64,000 nucleotides of DNA, taken from assembly GCF_001592125.1 (NCBI RefSeq), contig NZ_BCWI01000004.1, forward strand, positions 57,064 to 121,063, written 5' to 3'. Position numbers and translations under genes: made by a program. The notes beneath the pieces are model-generated. The model was not told where the DNA came from and did not search any database. It saw only the letters and a program-made list of their open reading frames with translations. This stretch comes from Microbacterium hominis NBRC 15708. GTDB taxonomy: Bacteria > Actinomycetota > Actinomycetes > Actinomycetales > Microbacteriaceae. Positions 1 to 8,933 of this stretch are shown here, one piece after another; positions within the stretch are counted from its first letter, which is position 1; every line of letters starts with the position of its first letter.

Positions 1-358
1 CGAACGTCGCGTCGGGGGCGACGTCGAGCAGCTGCGGCATCATCGACTTGAGGATGTTGGCGTTCACGCCGGCCAGCTCGATACGCGTCTGGCCGGGCTT
101 CTGCTTGGCGCCCGCGGTGATGACGACGACGTGCGAACCCTTGGCGACCGAGATGTCGGCGCCGCCGATGATGTCGCTCGACCCCGTGAACTGCGCGCCG
201 TGCGCCAGATCGAGCACCTCGGCCTCGGTCTTCTCCGCCGCGATGTCGTACAGGGCGACGTGGCGGGCCGAGCCGCGGATGAGGGCCGCATAGGCGACGG
301 ACGATCCGACCGCGCCGGCGCCGACGACGGTGAGTTTCGAGTTCTCGATCACGCTCAT
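1..358 (-). CDS. ldh: L-lactate dehydrogenase, N-terminal part (gene runs off the window)
   Basis: Only the first 119 codons are present; the 3' end lies beyond position 1. The protein opens with a Rossmann NAD-binding motif ([10 protein letters not shown], residues 11-20) and carries the mobile-loop motif [12 protein letters not shown] Gln at that specificity position is typical of lactate dehydrogenase, whereas malate dehydrogenases carry Arg. By family it reduces pyruvate to L-lactate with NADH in the cytosol. The ATG start reads [13 protein letters not shown] and leaves a 114-bp divergent gap to the DUF899 gene. A malate dehydrogenase is less likely because of the loop Gln. Confidence 0.85.
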   Translation of the reverse strand, partial: MSVIENSKLTVVGAGAVGSSVAYAALIRGSARHVALYDIAAEKTEAEVLDLAHGAQFTGSSDIIGGADISVAKGSHVVVITAGAKQKPGQTRIELAGVNANILKSMMPQLLDVAPDATF

Positions 359-472
359 GGCCCCAGTCTGACAGGCGGGGGATGCCGAGGCCACCGCGGC
401 CGCGTCGGCGGTGGGGTGCCGGGACCGGCGCGGCCCTTGCGGGCGGCTGTCGAGCGGCGGACGATGGGCGGC

Positions 473-1174
473 ATGACGGATGCCCCGGCCCTGCCCCCTG
501 TCGTCGACGCCGACACCTGGCGACGCGAACTCGATGCCCTCCGCGTACGCGAGAAGGCCGCCACCCGCGAGCTCGACGCGATCGCCGCGCAGCGACGCCG
601 GCTGCCGATGGTCGAGCTGCCGGACTACGTGCTCGAAGGGCCCGACGGCCCCGTGCGACTCGCGGACGTCTTCGGCGACAAGCCGCAGCTGATCGTCTAC
701 AGCCACATGTGGGCGGACGGGAAGCAGTGGCAGTGTCCGGGCTGCACGAGCTGGACGGCCCAGTTCACGCGACTCGAGTTCCTCGACGACTACGACGCGC
801 GGTTCGTCATCGTGACGCAGGGGCCGATCGACGAGGCGCTCGCCTACCGGGAGCGCGTCGGCAACCGCATGGACTGGTACTCCACGGCGCACAGCCCGTT
901 CGGAGCCGACATGGGGGCGCCGCCCGATGCGGGGTTCGCCGTCAACGTGTTCCTGCGCGACGGCGACACGGTCTACCGCACCTGGCACACCGACGGTCGC
1001 GGTACGGAGCAGCTCGGGCACCTCCACGGGCTCGTCGACGTGCTGCCGTACGGGCGTCAGGAGGCCTGGGAGGATTCGCCGCACGGGTGGCCGCAGCATC
1101 CGACGTACGAGGGCGGTATCGGCTCTCCCGGTATCGCGGCGCTCTACGGGCCGGGAGGATCGGCCGCGGGCTGA
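473..1174 (+). CDS. DUF899 family thioredoxin-like protein
   Basis: The protein has 233 residues if the ATG at 473 is used; an in-frame ATG at 464 adds three residues. A helical N-terminus (about 12-45) precedes a thioredoxin-like domain with a CPGC pair (C88, C91) in the context [11 protein letters not shown] and the signature YSHMWADG just before it. This matches the DUF899 family, whose biochemical role is not established; redox activity is inferred from the CxxC. No signal peptide is visible, so it is probably cytosolic. It stands alone and converges on the MFS gene downstream, overlapping it by about 31 nt. Confidence 0.8.
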   Translation: MTDAPALPPVVDADTWRRELDALRVREKAATRELDAIAAQRRRLPMVELPDYVLEGPDGPVRLADVFGDKPQLIVYSHMWADGKQWQCPGCTSWTAQFTRLEFLDDYDARFVIVTQGPIDEALAYRERVGNRMDWYSTAHSPFGADMGAPPDAGFAVNVFLRDGDTVYRTWHTDGRGTEQLGHLHGLVDVLPYGRQEAWEDSPHGWPQHPTYEGGIGSPGIAALYGPGGSAAG

Positions 1175-2541
1175 TCCCGTCCGGCGGAGGACGGGTTGCG
1201 GATGCCGCCGAGCGCGACGAGGCCGCCGACGACGAGGAGCGCGGCCGTCGTGATCGCCGCGCGGTGGAAGCCCGCGAGATCGAGGGTTCCGCCCGTGATG
1301 GCCGCCAGTGCGGCGATCGGGAGGAGTCCCGCGACGCGGGCGACGGCGTTGTTGACGGCCGAGGCGATGCCGGAGCGGTCGGGGTCGGTCGCGCCGAGGA
1401 TCGTGGACGTCAGCGGCGACACCGTGAGCGCGAGTCCCAGACCGAACACGATCATCCCCGGCAGCACCTGCCACCAGTAGTCGAAGTCGTCGGCGACGAG
1501 GAGCAGGAGCAGGGCGCCGCCGGCCATGATCAGCGGGCCCGCGGTCATGAACAGCCGAGGTCCCCACCGGCCGACGAGGGCGCCGATGCGTGCGCTCAAG
1601 GCGATCATGAGCAGTGTCGTCGGCAGGCTCGCGAGTCCGGCGAGGGTGGCGCTGAGACCCGCGCCCTGCTGCAGATAGATCGCGAGCACGAAGCCGTTGA
1701 GCGACAGGGCGGCATAGATGAAGAGAGTCGAGAGGTTTCCCGCGGAGAAGTTGCGGCTGCGGAAGAGGTCGAGGGGCAGGATCGGATCGGGAACGTGACG
1801 CTGGCGCCACACGAACCCGGTGAGCAGGACGAGCCCGGCGAGCCCCGGCATCCAGATCGCCGGTGAGGTCCAGCCGAGGTGGGGCTGCTCGATGAGCGCG
1901 AACACCGCCGCGCCGAGGCCGAGGGTGCACATGATCGCCCCGAGCACATCGACGTGGGCGCCGGCGCGGCGCTCGTCGCGGTGGGCGAGTCGGGTGAGCA
2001 GCCACAGGGCGACGGCGATGGGCAGGAGGTTGATCCCGAACGCCCATCGCCACGAGGAGTTGTCGACGATCAGCCCTCCGACCAGGGGGCCCACGATCAT
2101 GGCCGCGGTGGTGGATGCCGTCCAGATGCCGATCGCGCGGGAGCGCAGCGGTTCGTGCATCGTGGCCGTGATGAGGGCGAGAGAGCTCGGGACGAGGAAC
2201 GCCCCCGCCGCGCCCTGCACCGCGCGCGCCGCGACGAGCAGCTCGGGGGAGGGGGACAGGGCGACGGCGACCGAGGCGATGCCGAAGCCGATGAGGCCGA
2301 TGCGCAGCACGAGGATGCGACCGAACGCGTCGCTGACGGCGCCCGCGACGAGGATGAGCGCGCCGAGGGTGACCAGATACGCGTCGACGGTCCACTGCTG
2401 CGTGGACAGGCCGCCGCCCAGGTCGCGCGCGATGGCCGGGAGGGCGACGTTGACGATGGTGCCGTCGAGGAACGCCACGAACGAGCCGAGGATCGCGATC
2501 GCCAGCACCAGGCGCTGCGGGGGGCTCAGCTTGTCTGTCAC
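1144..2541 (-). CDS. DHA2-type MFS drug-efflux transporter (EmrB/QacA-like)
   Basis: The 465-residue protein has the long run of hydrophobic helices expected for a 14-TM DHA2 transporter. TM1 contains [17 protein letters not shown], the D-containing motif of this subfamily, and the conserved [15 protein letters not shown] stretch follows in the first half. These proteins export lipophilic cations and antibiotics using the proton gradient; the substrate here cannot be read from sequence. The start is GTG (MTDKLSPPQ). The gene is monocistronic and lies just outside the putative island, 220 bp from tRNA-Ser. Confidence 0.85.
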   Translation of the reverse strand: MTDKLSPPQRLVLAIAILGSFVAFLDGTIVNVALPAIARDLGGGLSTQQWTVDAYLVTLGALILVAGAVSDAFGRILVLRIGLIGFGIASVAVALSPSPELLVAARAVQGAAGAFLVPSSLALITATMHEPLRSRAIGIWTASTTAAMIVGPLVGGLIVDNSSWRWAFGINLLPIAVALWLLTRLAHRDERRAGAHVDVLGAIMCTLGLGAAVFALIEQPHLGWTSPAIWMPGLAGLVLLTGFVWRQRHVPDPILPLDLFRSRNFSAGNLSTLFIYAALSLNGFVLAIYLQQGAGLSATLAGLASLPTTLLMIALSARIGALVGRWGPRLFMTAGPLIMAGGALLLLLVADDFDYWWQVLPGMIVFGLGLALTVSPLTSTILGATDPDRSGIASAVNNAVARVAGLLPIAALAAITGGTLDLAGFHRAAITTAALLVVGGLVALGGIRNPSSAGRDQPAADPPGP

Positions 2542-2760
2542 GGTGTCCGCTCGGTCATGTCCTCACGCTAGGGCGCGGCACGGACATCGAGAAGGGGGTG
2601 GACAGGGCCGCTCGGGATGCCGCGGCCGTCGCCGGCCACACCCACCGCCTCGTTTCCGAGGAGATGACGCGATCTGAGGAGCTTTCCGGTCGCCGGGCTC
2701 CTCGGCATCCGACATCTCCTCGGTTCGCGGCGCCCCGCGGAGTGTCGTAAGCTATACGGC

Positions 2761-2851
2761 GGTGACGTGTCCGAGCGGCCGAAGGTGCAACTCTCGAAAA
2801 GTTGTGTAGGGTAACCCCCTACCGTGGGTTCAAATCCCACCGTCACCGCCA
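2761..2851 (+). tRNA. tRNA-Ser(CGA)
   Basis: A complete class II tRNA. The acceptor stem GGTGACG pairs with CGTCACC; the anticodon stem-loop CAACT-CTCGAAA-AGTTG gives anticodon CGA (codon UCG). A long variable arm and the T-arm GTGGG-TTCAAAT-CCCAC follow. Discriminator G and CCA are encoded. The last 27 bp (2825-2851) recur at 23428-23454, marking it as the integration site of the adjacent island. Confidence 0.95.
2825..2851 (+). repeat. Putative attL: 27-bp tRNA-Ser 3' end
   Basis: Positions 2825-2851 (TGGGTTCAAATCCCACC through CCGCCA) are identical to 23428-23454 in the same orientation. They cover the 3' strand of the T-stem, T-loop, acceptor 3' strand and CCA, which is the usual target of tRNA-directed tyrosine recombinases. 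Confidence 0.8.
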
Positions 2852-2852
2852 G

Positions 2853-2878
2853 AAAACCCCCGTTTATCGGGGGTTTTT
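2853..2878 (+). terminator. Rho-independent terminator after tRNA-Ser
   Basis: AAAACCCCCG and CGGGGGTTTT form a perfect stem around the loop TTTAT, with a T-tract immediately downstream. It lies right after the tRNA CCA. If the island model is right, this terminator came in with the element and replaced the original one now at about 23459-23502. Confidence 0.85.
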
Positions 2879-3103
2879 CTTTGCCTCGGTGGCCGCGTGG
2901 GTAAGAACGTGTTCCCGAACGTTGCCGAACGTGCCGACAAGGCACGTAAGAATCACGCCGGTGGTGCCGCAGGCACTCTCGTCGACCTTCCGGCGCAGCT
3001 GGTCAAACAGTCAGGTCCGGGAGCGCACGCCGACCGCTACGCGTCTTCGGGTCATGCCCCCGAGAAATCGCCTCGAAATCCCGGCGTTCTGACTTGACGA
3101 CGG
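2879..3103. other. Gap at island left end, no convincing gene
   Basis: Between the tRNA terminator and the hydrolase 3' end lies about 225 bp, where an integrase gene would often sit. Short open frames exist (for example GTG at 2897 to 3097, 66 codons), but none resembles an integrase or has a clear ribosome-binding site. It may be a decayed remnant. Confidence 0.5.
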
Positions 3104-3139
3104 AGGGCCCGTCCACGTCCACGGTCGTGGACGGGCCCT
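3104..3139 (-). terminator. Hairpin downstream of the alpha/beta hydrolase
   Basis: AGGGCCCGTCCAC (3104-3116) is perfectly complementary to GTGGACGGGCCCT (3127-3139) with a 10-nt loop. It starts about 20 bp past the stop codon of the minus-strand hydrolase gene. There is no T-tract, as is common in high-GC actinobacteria. Confidence 0.65.
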
Positions 3140-3158
3140 TGCGCGAAGAGCCGGTGGG

Positions 3159-3995
3159 CTACTTCTGGATGAACGCGAGGATGTCTGGATTGATGACGTC
3201 TGGGTGGATGGTGAGCATGCCGTGCGGGTAGCCGGGGTACATCTTCAGCTCCGAGTTGCTGAGCAGCTCGTCCTGCTTGATGGCAGCGTCCTTGTACGGG
3301 ACGACCTGGTCGTCGTCGCCCTGGAGCACCAGGACCGGGACGGAGATGGCCTTGAGGTCCTCGGTCTGGTCGGTCTCCGAGAACGCCTTGATGCCCTCGT
3401 AGTGCGCGAGCGCGCTGCCGGTCATGCCCTGACGCCACCAGTTCGCGATGACGGGCTCGGAGACAGTCGCACCCTCACGGTTGAAGCCGTAGAACGGACC
3501 GGAGGCGACGGCCTGGAAGAACTCCGCACGGTTGGCGGCGAGTGCGCTGCGGAAGCCGTCGAAGACGGAGATGGGGGTGCCCTCCGGGTTCGATTCGGTC
3601 TGCACCATGAGCGGGGGAACGGAAGACACGAGCACCGCCTTGGCTACGCGGCCCTGAGGCTCGCCGTACTTGGCGACGTAGCGGGCGACCTGGCCGCCAC
3701 CGGTCGAGTGACCGATGTGGACGGCGTTGCGGAGGTCGAGGTGCTCGACGACCGCGTTGACGTCGCTCGCGTAGTGATCCATGTCGTGGCCGACGCTGGT
3801 CTGCGAGGAGCGTCCGTGGCCGCGGCGGTCGCTGGCGATGACGCGGTAGCCCTTCGAGAGGAAGAAGAGCATCTGGGCATCCCAGTCGTCCGCCGAAAGC
3901 GGCCAGCCGTGGTGGAAGAAGATGGGCTGGGCGTCGCGGTCGCCCCAGTCCTTGAAATAGATCTCGGTACCGTCGTCCGTGGTCACAAAGGGCAT
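3159..3995 (-). CDS. Alpha/beta hydrolase, non-heme chloroperoxidase/esterase type
   Basis: This is a 278-residue cytosolic alpha/beta-fold hydrolase without a signal peptide. The oxyanion-hole motif HHGWPLS is at residues 28-34, the nucleophile elbow GHSTGGG at 95-101 (Ser97), the acid lies in LQGDDDQVVP (Asp227-229) and the base is His258 in YPHGM. These features and the length match cofactor-free haloperoxidases/arylesterases. By family it hydrolyses esters or forms peracids; the true substrate is unknown. The ATG at 3995 is preceded by GGAGATCAGCT, a good ribosome-binding site, which decides against longer upstream frames. It is the leftmost cargo gene of the island. Confidence 0.85.
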   Translation of the reverse strand: MPFVTTDDGTEIYFKDWGDRDAQPIFFHHGWPLSADDWDAQMLFFLSKGYRVIASDRRGHGRSSQTSVGHDMDHYASDVNAVVEHLDLRNAVHIGHSTGGGQVARYVAKYGEPQGRVAKAVLVSSVPPLMVQTESNPEGTPISVFDGFRSALAANRAEFFQAVASGPFYGFNREGATVSEPVIANWWRQGMTGSALAHYEGIKAFSETDQTEDLKAISVPVLVLQGDDDQVVPYKDAAIKQDELLSNSELKMYPGYPHGMLTIHPDVINPDILAFIQK

Positions 3996-4400
3996 AGCTG
4001 ATCTCCGTGGTTCGTGGTGGGGGCGCAGCGTCCAGCTGCAGGTGATTGCTCGCCTCTCCGTGGAGCGCAAGCGCGTTCACGATAAGCCGGGGCGCCGCCC
4101 TGCCTTCTCCTACTTCCGTCCAGACAGTCGCGACTCACGTCGCACGGACTGGATGGTGATACTCGTAACGGTGGCGGTGGCGGTGGCGGTGGCATCGAGC
4201 TGACGTTTTCGGCTCGCTCTCGCGGGCGTGCGCCCACACGATGCCGGCGCGTGTCCGGGCGTTGAGGGTCGGTGCGGGTGCGCGGGACGTATGCGAGCAT
4301 CTCAGCGGTCGCCAGGTTCTGCTCCTTTGCAGACGTGCGCAGGCAGATGGTGGTGAACGGCGGCCCTGTGGCGCACGAATCGTGTAGGCCGAGCCCCTGA
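3996..4400. other. 405-bp intergenic gap with a short GGTGGC tandem repeat
   Basis: No convincing gene lies between the two minus-strand genes. Around 4172-4197 there are four tandem GGTGGC units. On one strand these would encode polyproline, but the open frame has no other coding sign. The upstream region of the hydrolase should include its promoter, which I cannot place with confidence. Confidence 0.5.
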
Positions 4401-5123
4401 CTACGGAGTAGGTGCGTTCTGAGCGGGGTCGACAGGACCGCGGACGGTGGTTGCAGCGATGAACAGCACTACGAGCGCGACTACCGCGGCGACGATGGAG
4501 GAGCCCGCCCACACGGCGTCCAGCGCGAAGCCAAGGCCACCACCACCGGCGAATGCGACGAGCACGAGAAGGTAGGCGCCGGCTGGTCGGATGTGCGGCT
4601 GCCCATCGTCGTCGATGCCGCGTCCGACGGCACGCCCGGTGAGGCTAGCGGCCATCTGGAGCACGAACGTCACCGCGACGTTGCCGTAGAGCATGCCGGT
4701 CTCACGATGGAAGGCGTTGCCCTGGACGCCAGCGATGAAACTGATGGCCCACGCGATCCACCAGGCGTTGGTGCCAGGGAGTGAGCTCACGGCGGCGAGA
4801 ACTCCGAGCACCACTACCTCGAAGATCAGGACCTCAGCCGAGTACGCCCGCCGTTCCCTGCCTCGCCATAGCACGTAGAGACTGCAGAGGAACGCGCCAA
4901 GCGCGAAGGCGAGCACGGATGCCGCCGCAGACCACGCCCTCGAATGGTCGGAGTCCACGAGGAAGTAGCCGATAGAGACGAGATTTCCTGACTGCACGGT
5001 GGCGAACGTGCCCACTGTGCCGAAGGTCCACGCGTTGAGCAGGCCAGCGACCAAAGCGAGCGTGATGGCGGCCGGCGCGGTCTCCAAGAGCGGGAACCGG
5101 CGGTGGGTACTGGGTGTCGACAT
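4401..5123 (-). CDS. YoaK/DUF1275 family membrane protein
   Basis: The 240-residue protein has six or seven hydrophobic segments. The DUF1275 signature of the first helices is visible: LVAGLLNAWTFGTVGTFATV followed by QSGNLVSIGYFL, and later FIAGVQGNAFHRE. It sits in the cytoplasmic membrane. The family has no firmly established transport function. The ATG at 5123 follows GGAGAGGTCTG, supporting this start over upstream in-frame codons. It is divergent from the oxalate decarboxylase gene, sharing a 154-bp promoter region. Confidence 0.85.
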   Translation of the reverse strand: MSTPSTHRRFPLLETAPAAITLALVAGLLNAWTFGTVGTFATVQSGNLVSIGYFLVDSDHSRAWSAAASVLAFALGAFLCSLYVLWRGRERRAYSAEVLIFEVVVLGVLAAVSSLPGTNAWWIAWAISFIAGVQGNAFHRETGMLYGNVAVTFVLQMAASLTGRAVGRGIDDDGQPHIRPAGAYLLVLVAFAGGGGLGFALDAVWAGSSIVAAVVALVVLFIAATTVRGPVDPAQNAPTP

Positions 5124-5277
5124 CAGACCTCTCCGTTCGGGGCGTGGTCCATGGAAGCCGCCGCCTCCAGCCCCCGGCTTAGACGGGAGTCGAATCTCTT
5201 CGGTCCCTGGTCGAAGCGCATCACCGGATCCGTGGATGAGACTCCGAGGACCGTTCCAGACCGATGAAGGAGCACCC

Positions 5278-6489
5278 ATGGACTCGGACGACACCGCCGC
5301 ACCGCACCACGAGACGCCGACCTTCGGCAACCCCGACCTGCCGCAAGAGGGGGAGGTGAACACCCTCACCCGGCCGCAGAGCACGAAAATGACCGGCCCC
5401 CAAAACGAGGCCATCGAGTCGCAGTTCCCGAACCAGATTCACGCGCCAGCGACCGACATCTCCACGCAGCCGTTTTTCTGGTCCTCCTTCAACATCTCGC
5501 CTCGGCGGGTGCAGAAGGGCGGGTGGGCGCGGGAGCTCACCAAGCAGGACTTCCACATCTCCGATGAGATCGCCGGCGTCAACATGTACCTCGAGCCCGG
5601 CGGCATTCGAGAGCTGCACTGGCACCAGACCGCCGAGTGGGCGGTCATGACGCGGGGCAAGGCCCGCGTCACGACGCTCAGCCGGTCGGGGCTTCCCGCC
5701 GTCGAGGACGTCGAAGAGGGCGACCTCTGGTTCTTCCCCGCCGGCACTCCGCACTCGCTGCAGGGCCTCGGACCCAATGGCGCGGAGTTCGTGCTTGCGT
5801 TCGACGACGGCGAACAGTCCGAGTCCAACACGCTGCTCCTGACCGACTGGTTCGCGCACACCCCGCCCGAGGTCCTCGCGAAGAACTTCGGCGTCGCGCA
5901 GGAGGTCTTCTCCGACATACCCCTCCATAACCTCTGGATCTTCCCGGGCGAGGAGCCGCCCGCGCTTGAAGTGGATCAGGCCGCGGCGGGTGTCGAGTGG
6001 GGCATGGAGCCGGTCATCTTCCGACTGTCCCGCTCGAAGCCGCTGTATCAGAACACGGGCGGTAGCATCCAGATCGCCGACTCGACGAACTACGCGTACT
6101 CGAACACCGTTGCTGCGGCGCTCGTGACCGTGGAGCCGGGCTCGATGCGGGAGCTGCACTGGCACCCGAACGCTGACGAGTGGCAGTACTACCTGCGCGG
6201 CTCCGCCCGGATGACCGTCTTCAACACCGGTCCACACGCGAACACGACGGATTTTCGCGCCGGTGATGTCGGAGTGGTCCGCAAGAACTTCGGGCACTAC
6301 ATCGAGAACACGGGCGACGACGTGCTGCAGTTTCTCGAGGTGTTCCGCACCGACAAGTACGAGGAGATCTCGCTCGCAAACTGGCTGTCGCACGTGCCGC
6401 CGCAGCTCGTATCCGCTCACCTCAACATCGACCCGACCGTCCTTGCGACCTTCCCGCGTGGCGCACAGGGAATCACGCCGCTGCGCTGA
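5278..6489 (+). CDS. oxdC: Bicupin oxalate decarboxylase
   Basis: A 403-residue two-cupin protein that by family converts oxalate to formate and CO2 at Mn sites. Cupin 1 has RELHWHQTAEW, with predicted metal ligands H114, H116, E120 and H159. Cupin 2 has RELHWHPNADEW, with H294, H296, E301 and H340. The active-site lid, SENST in the Bacillus enzyme, reads SESNT here, keeping the catalytic Glu (E182) but swapping the next two residues. No signal peptide is visible. The ATG at 5278 follows GAAGGAGCACCC. A strong hairpin ends the transcript. It probably gives oxalate use or acid tolerance. Confidence 0.9.
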   Translation: MDSDDTAAPHHETPTFGNPDLPQEGEVNTLTRPQSTKMTGPQNEAIESQFPNQIHAPATDISTQPFFWSSFNISPRRVQKGGWARELTKQDFHISDEIAGVNMYLEPGGIRELHWHQTAEWAVMTRGKARVTTLSRSGLPAVEDVEEGDLWFFPAGTPHSLQGLGPNGAEFVLAFDDGEQSESNTLLLTDWFAHTPPEVLAKNFGVAQEVFSDIPLHNLWIFPGEEPPALEVDQAAAGVEWGMEPVIFRLSRSKPLYQNTGGSIQIADSTNYAYSNTVAAALVTVEPGSMRELHWHPNADEWQYYLRGSARMTVFNTGPHANTTDFRAGDVGVVRKNFGHYIENTGDDVLQFLEVFRTDKYEEISLANWLSHVPPQLVSAHLNIDPTVLATFPRGAQGITPLR

Positions 6490-6502
6490 CGGTCCGCCAA
6501 GG

Positions 6503-6546
6503 AGAGCGGCGTGGGTTTCGGGCACCCACGCCGCTCTGCGTTTTCG
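6503..6546 (+). terminator. Terminator after oxalate decarboxylase
   Basis: AGAGCGGCGTGGGT (6503-6516) pairs perfectly with ACCCACGCCGCTCT (6524-6537) around a 7-nt loop, followed by GCGTTTTCG. It sits 14 bp past the oxdC stop and also just before the 3' end of the convergent FUSC gene, so it may serve both strands. Confidence 0.85.
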
Positions 6547-6568
6547 TCCTATCAGGTAGGCGTTGCGG

Positions 6569-7660
6569 CTATGCCTTCGCGGATCGGCGAGCACGCCTGT
6601 ACACGGCTACAGCAAGCAGTACCGCCAAGGCGACTGCCGCCCCGACAAGGGTGTCGATGAGGCGAGTTCCCGTAGACGCGGCGAGTTGACCGGGCATGCC
6701 CCCGGAAACCAACAGCAGCGCCATGGGGGTCACGAGCATCAGAGCCAGCATGAGGTTCCGCCGCAAGAAGAGCACGAACCCGAAGACCAGCACACCGACA
6801 ACCGCAATGAGGAGAAAGCCCTCCGGCGCCCACACGAGGAAGAGCAGCGCGATACCCGCGCCCACGGTCGTGCCGACGACACGTTGGGTCAGACGGACGG
6901 TACCGGCATAGAGGTCGGAGTCCTTCTGGAGAATGCCAATCACAGCGAGAAGAACCCATGCGACGTGGTGAAGGCCAAGGGAGTAACTGACCGTCGCGGA
7001 GATGACGACGGCCACCACAAGGCGCAGGAGGATGCGCTGCGACTCCGGCGTCATCGCGTACGACCACGCGGCCTTCTGAGGCCGCGTCGCATCCCGGCGG
7101 CGTCCTGATGCGGTCAGAAGCGGAGCGACCACCACCGCGTATCCACATGCGGCACCCAGAGCCACCATCCCGATGATGACACCCGGCGGCAGACCCATTC
7201 CGCCCTGCTGCGGAGAGGATGCGAGCTGAGCTGCGGCGCCGGCGCTCAGAACGGGGAAGATCGCGCCCGGCGGCCCAACCCCCGTGGTCAGACTCAGCCA
7301 CGAGCAGACCAGCGCCACAGCACAGATGGCGACCAGGCTGGCAACGAGGTTCGTCCCAGCCACCAGGCCCACGACCACTGCACCCAGGAAAGCGGCGGCG
7401 ACAATGGGGAGTTTCACGGCTCGTTCTCGGCGGCTACGGTCAGAGAGGTACAAGACGATGAGCGCCCCGAATGTCGCGAGGAGCCCCAGCTGCAGCTGCC
7501 CCACGAACAGGAACGCGGTCGGGAGCAACGTCATCGCAAGCGCCGCCTGCACGGCTGCTACCCAGGAGCCCGGCGATGGGTGGAACGCCACGACATCTGT
7601 GAGCGTCACGTGCAGCGAATGCCGACTCGTTGATTCTGGGTGTGGATCCGCGGACGTCAT
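6569..7660 (-). CDS. FUSC-family transporter (aromatic acid exporter-like)
   Basis: The 363-residue membrane protein has two blocks of about five hydrophobic helices separated by a hydrophilic stretch (about 190-210, RRRDATRPQKAAWSYAM), the layout of FUSC/aromatic-acid-exporter proteins. The second half contains SLGLHHVAWVLLAVIGILQ, typical of the family. By family it exports aromatic acids or similar toxic anions. Its start overlaps the stop of the upstream MFS gene by 4 nt, and it is the last gene of a five-member coupled operon with a quinone-reductase-like enzyme, which fits export of aromatic or quinone-like compounds. Confidence 0.8.
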   Translation of the reverse strand: MTSADPHPESTSRHSLHVTLTDVVAFHPSPGSWVAAVQAALAMTLLPTAFLFVGQLQLGLLATFGALIVLYLSDRSRRERAVKLPIVAAAFLGAVVVGLVAGTNLVASLVAICAVALVCSWLSLTTGVGPPGAIFPVLSAGAAAQLASSPQQGGMGLPPGVIIGMVALGAACGYAVVVAPLLTASGRRRDATRPQKAAWSYAMTPESQRILLRLVVAVVISATVSYSLGLHHVAWVLLAVIGILQKDSDLYAGTVRLTQRVVGTTVGAGIALLFLVWAPEGFLLIAVVGVLVFGFVLFLRRNLMLALMLVTPMALLLVSGGMPGQLAASTGTRLIDTLVGAAVALAVLLAVAVYRRARRSAKA

Positions 7661-8835
7661 CGGTGTCGCGGCCTCGAGCCCGGCCCCTGGACGAGAACTC
7701 CGATGGCAGCCACCACGACGATGACCGCCGCGTAGATGATGACAGCCGTGCTCAAGCCGAGGGGCGCGATGAGGAATCCTGCGGCGATGGCAGGTACGCC
7801 GAATGCGAGATAGTTCACGACGTAGATCGCGGAGAAGACTTCGGCCCGCTCATGAGCACGTGCGTGTGGGATGACCAGCCCGACCGCTCCCGCGAAAGCC
7901 ATCCCGAACCCTGCGCCGCTGACGACCGTGCCCACGATGAGCAGGGCGGTGGTCGAACTCTGCACGGCGACGATGTTGCAGAGCATTCCGACGGCGATGA
8001 GAAGCGCGCCGGTCAGCGATCCGGTCTTCGCGCGGAGCCGCTGGCTCAGGGCGACGCTCAGTGCACCGACACCGGAGAGTCCCGCGATGAGCACACTGTC
8101 GGTGAACTCGTCGTGCAGCCCGAAGATCTCGCGGGCTGCTTCACCGACGACGGACAGGTAGAAGCCACCCGCCATCCACACTGCACATGCGATGGGCACG
8201 GCCCGCCAGAATGCCGTGCGCGCGGCCGCGGGAACCGCGACCCGAGGAAGGAGGCTGCGACGCGCACCCGGCCGACGGGTGGAGGACTCGCGCATGACAC
8301 CGACTGTGGGCAGGGCGAGGGCGCACAGGATGACGAAGGAAACGAAGACGGTGGACTTCGGGACAGGGGCGTATTCGGCGACGGCGCCCACGAACACCGC
8401 GCCACATGCGAGACCCGCGAGTGGTGCGACGCTGCCAAGAGTGGACGTCAGCCGCACCCGCCTCTCGCCGGCGAAGTCGGCGATGGCCGCGGAGAGCGCG
8501 CCTGTTGCTGCGCCGGTCGCCAGTCCCTGCGCGGTCCGTGCCGCGACAAAGGTTCCGATGTCGTCGGCATAGAGGAACAGAAGCATCGCAATGAGCTCGA
8601 CCACAGTCGCCGCGAGGATGACCGGCCGGCGGCCGACGAAGTCCGAGAGTCGTCCCACGAACAGGAGCGCAACAAGGATGGCGAGTGCATAGATCGCGAA
8701 CGCAAAGGTCAGCAGCCAGGGTGCGAACTTCCATTGTTCCAGCAGCGACGGGAGAAGCGGTGAGGGTGCGGCAGCCGCGGCGAAGTAGATGAAGAGCACG
8801 CCTGTCGTCGCGACCAGACCATAAGTCGTCCCCAC
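7657..8835 (-). CDS. MFS transporter (start uncertain: GTG 8835 or ATC 8880)
   Basis: A 12-TM MFS protein with the loop 2-3 motif GRLSDFVGRRPVI and a second conserved pattern at the half-way point; a DHA1-type exporter is likely. The start is unusual. No ATG or GTG lies at a normal distance from the strong site AAGAAGGAG. The codon seven bases after it is ATC (8880), giving an N-terminus read as MAQNTAAGK; the nearest canonical start is GTG at 8835, with no ribosome-binding site. The stop overlaps the FUSC start by 4 nt. Substrate unknown; the operon suggests toxic organics. Confidence 0.8.
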   Translation of the reverse strand: MGTTYGLVATTGVLFIYFAAAAAPSPLLPSLLEQWKFAPWLLTFAFAIYALAILVALLFVGRLSDFVGRRPVILAATVVELIAMLLFLYADDIGTFVAARTAQGLATGAATGALSAAIADFAGERRVRLTSTLGSVAPLAGLACGAVFVGAVAEYAPVPKSTVFVSFVILCALALPTVGVMRESSTRRPGARRSLLPRVAVPAAARTAFWRAVPIACAVWMAGGFYLSVVGEAAREIFGLHDEFTDSVLIAGLSGVGALSVALSQRLRAKTGSLTGALLIAVGMLCNIVAVQSSTTALLIVGTVVSGAGFGMAFAGAVGLVIPHARAHERAEVFSAIYVVNYLAFGVPAIAAGFLIAPLGLSTAVIIYAAVIVVVAAIGVLVQGPGSRPRHR

Positions 8836-8933
8836 ACGATGCGCGGGGTGGGCTTTGCCGGCGGCAGTGTTTTGAGCGATGACGGCTCTCCTTCTTGCGG
8901 TGACAGCAGCGGTGGGATCGTGGACGACGGCGC

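Noticed and set aside
2897..3097. A 66-codon frame just after the tRNA as an integrase remnant
   Set aside because: The translation shows no recombinase motif (no RxxY tail or HxxR) and no ribosome-binding site.
4172..4197. GGTGGC tandem repeat as a functional repeat or CRISPR-like array
   Set aside because: Only four 6-bp units without spacers; a simple microsatellite.
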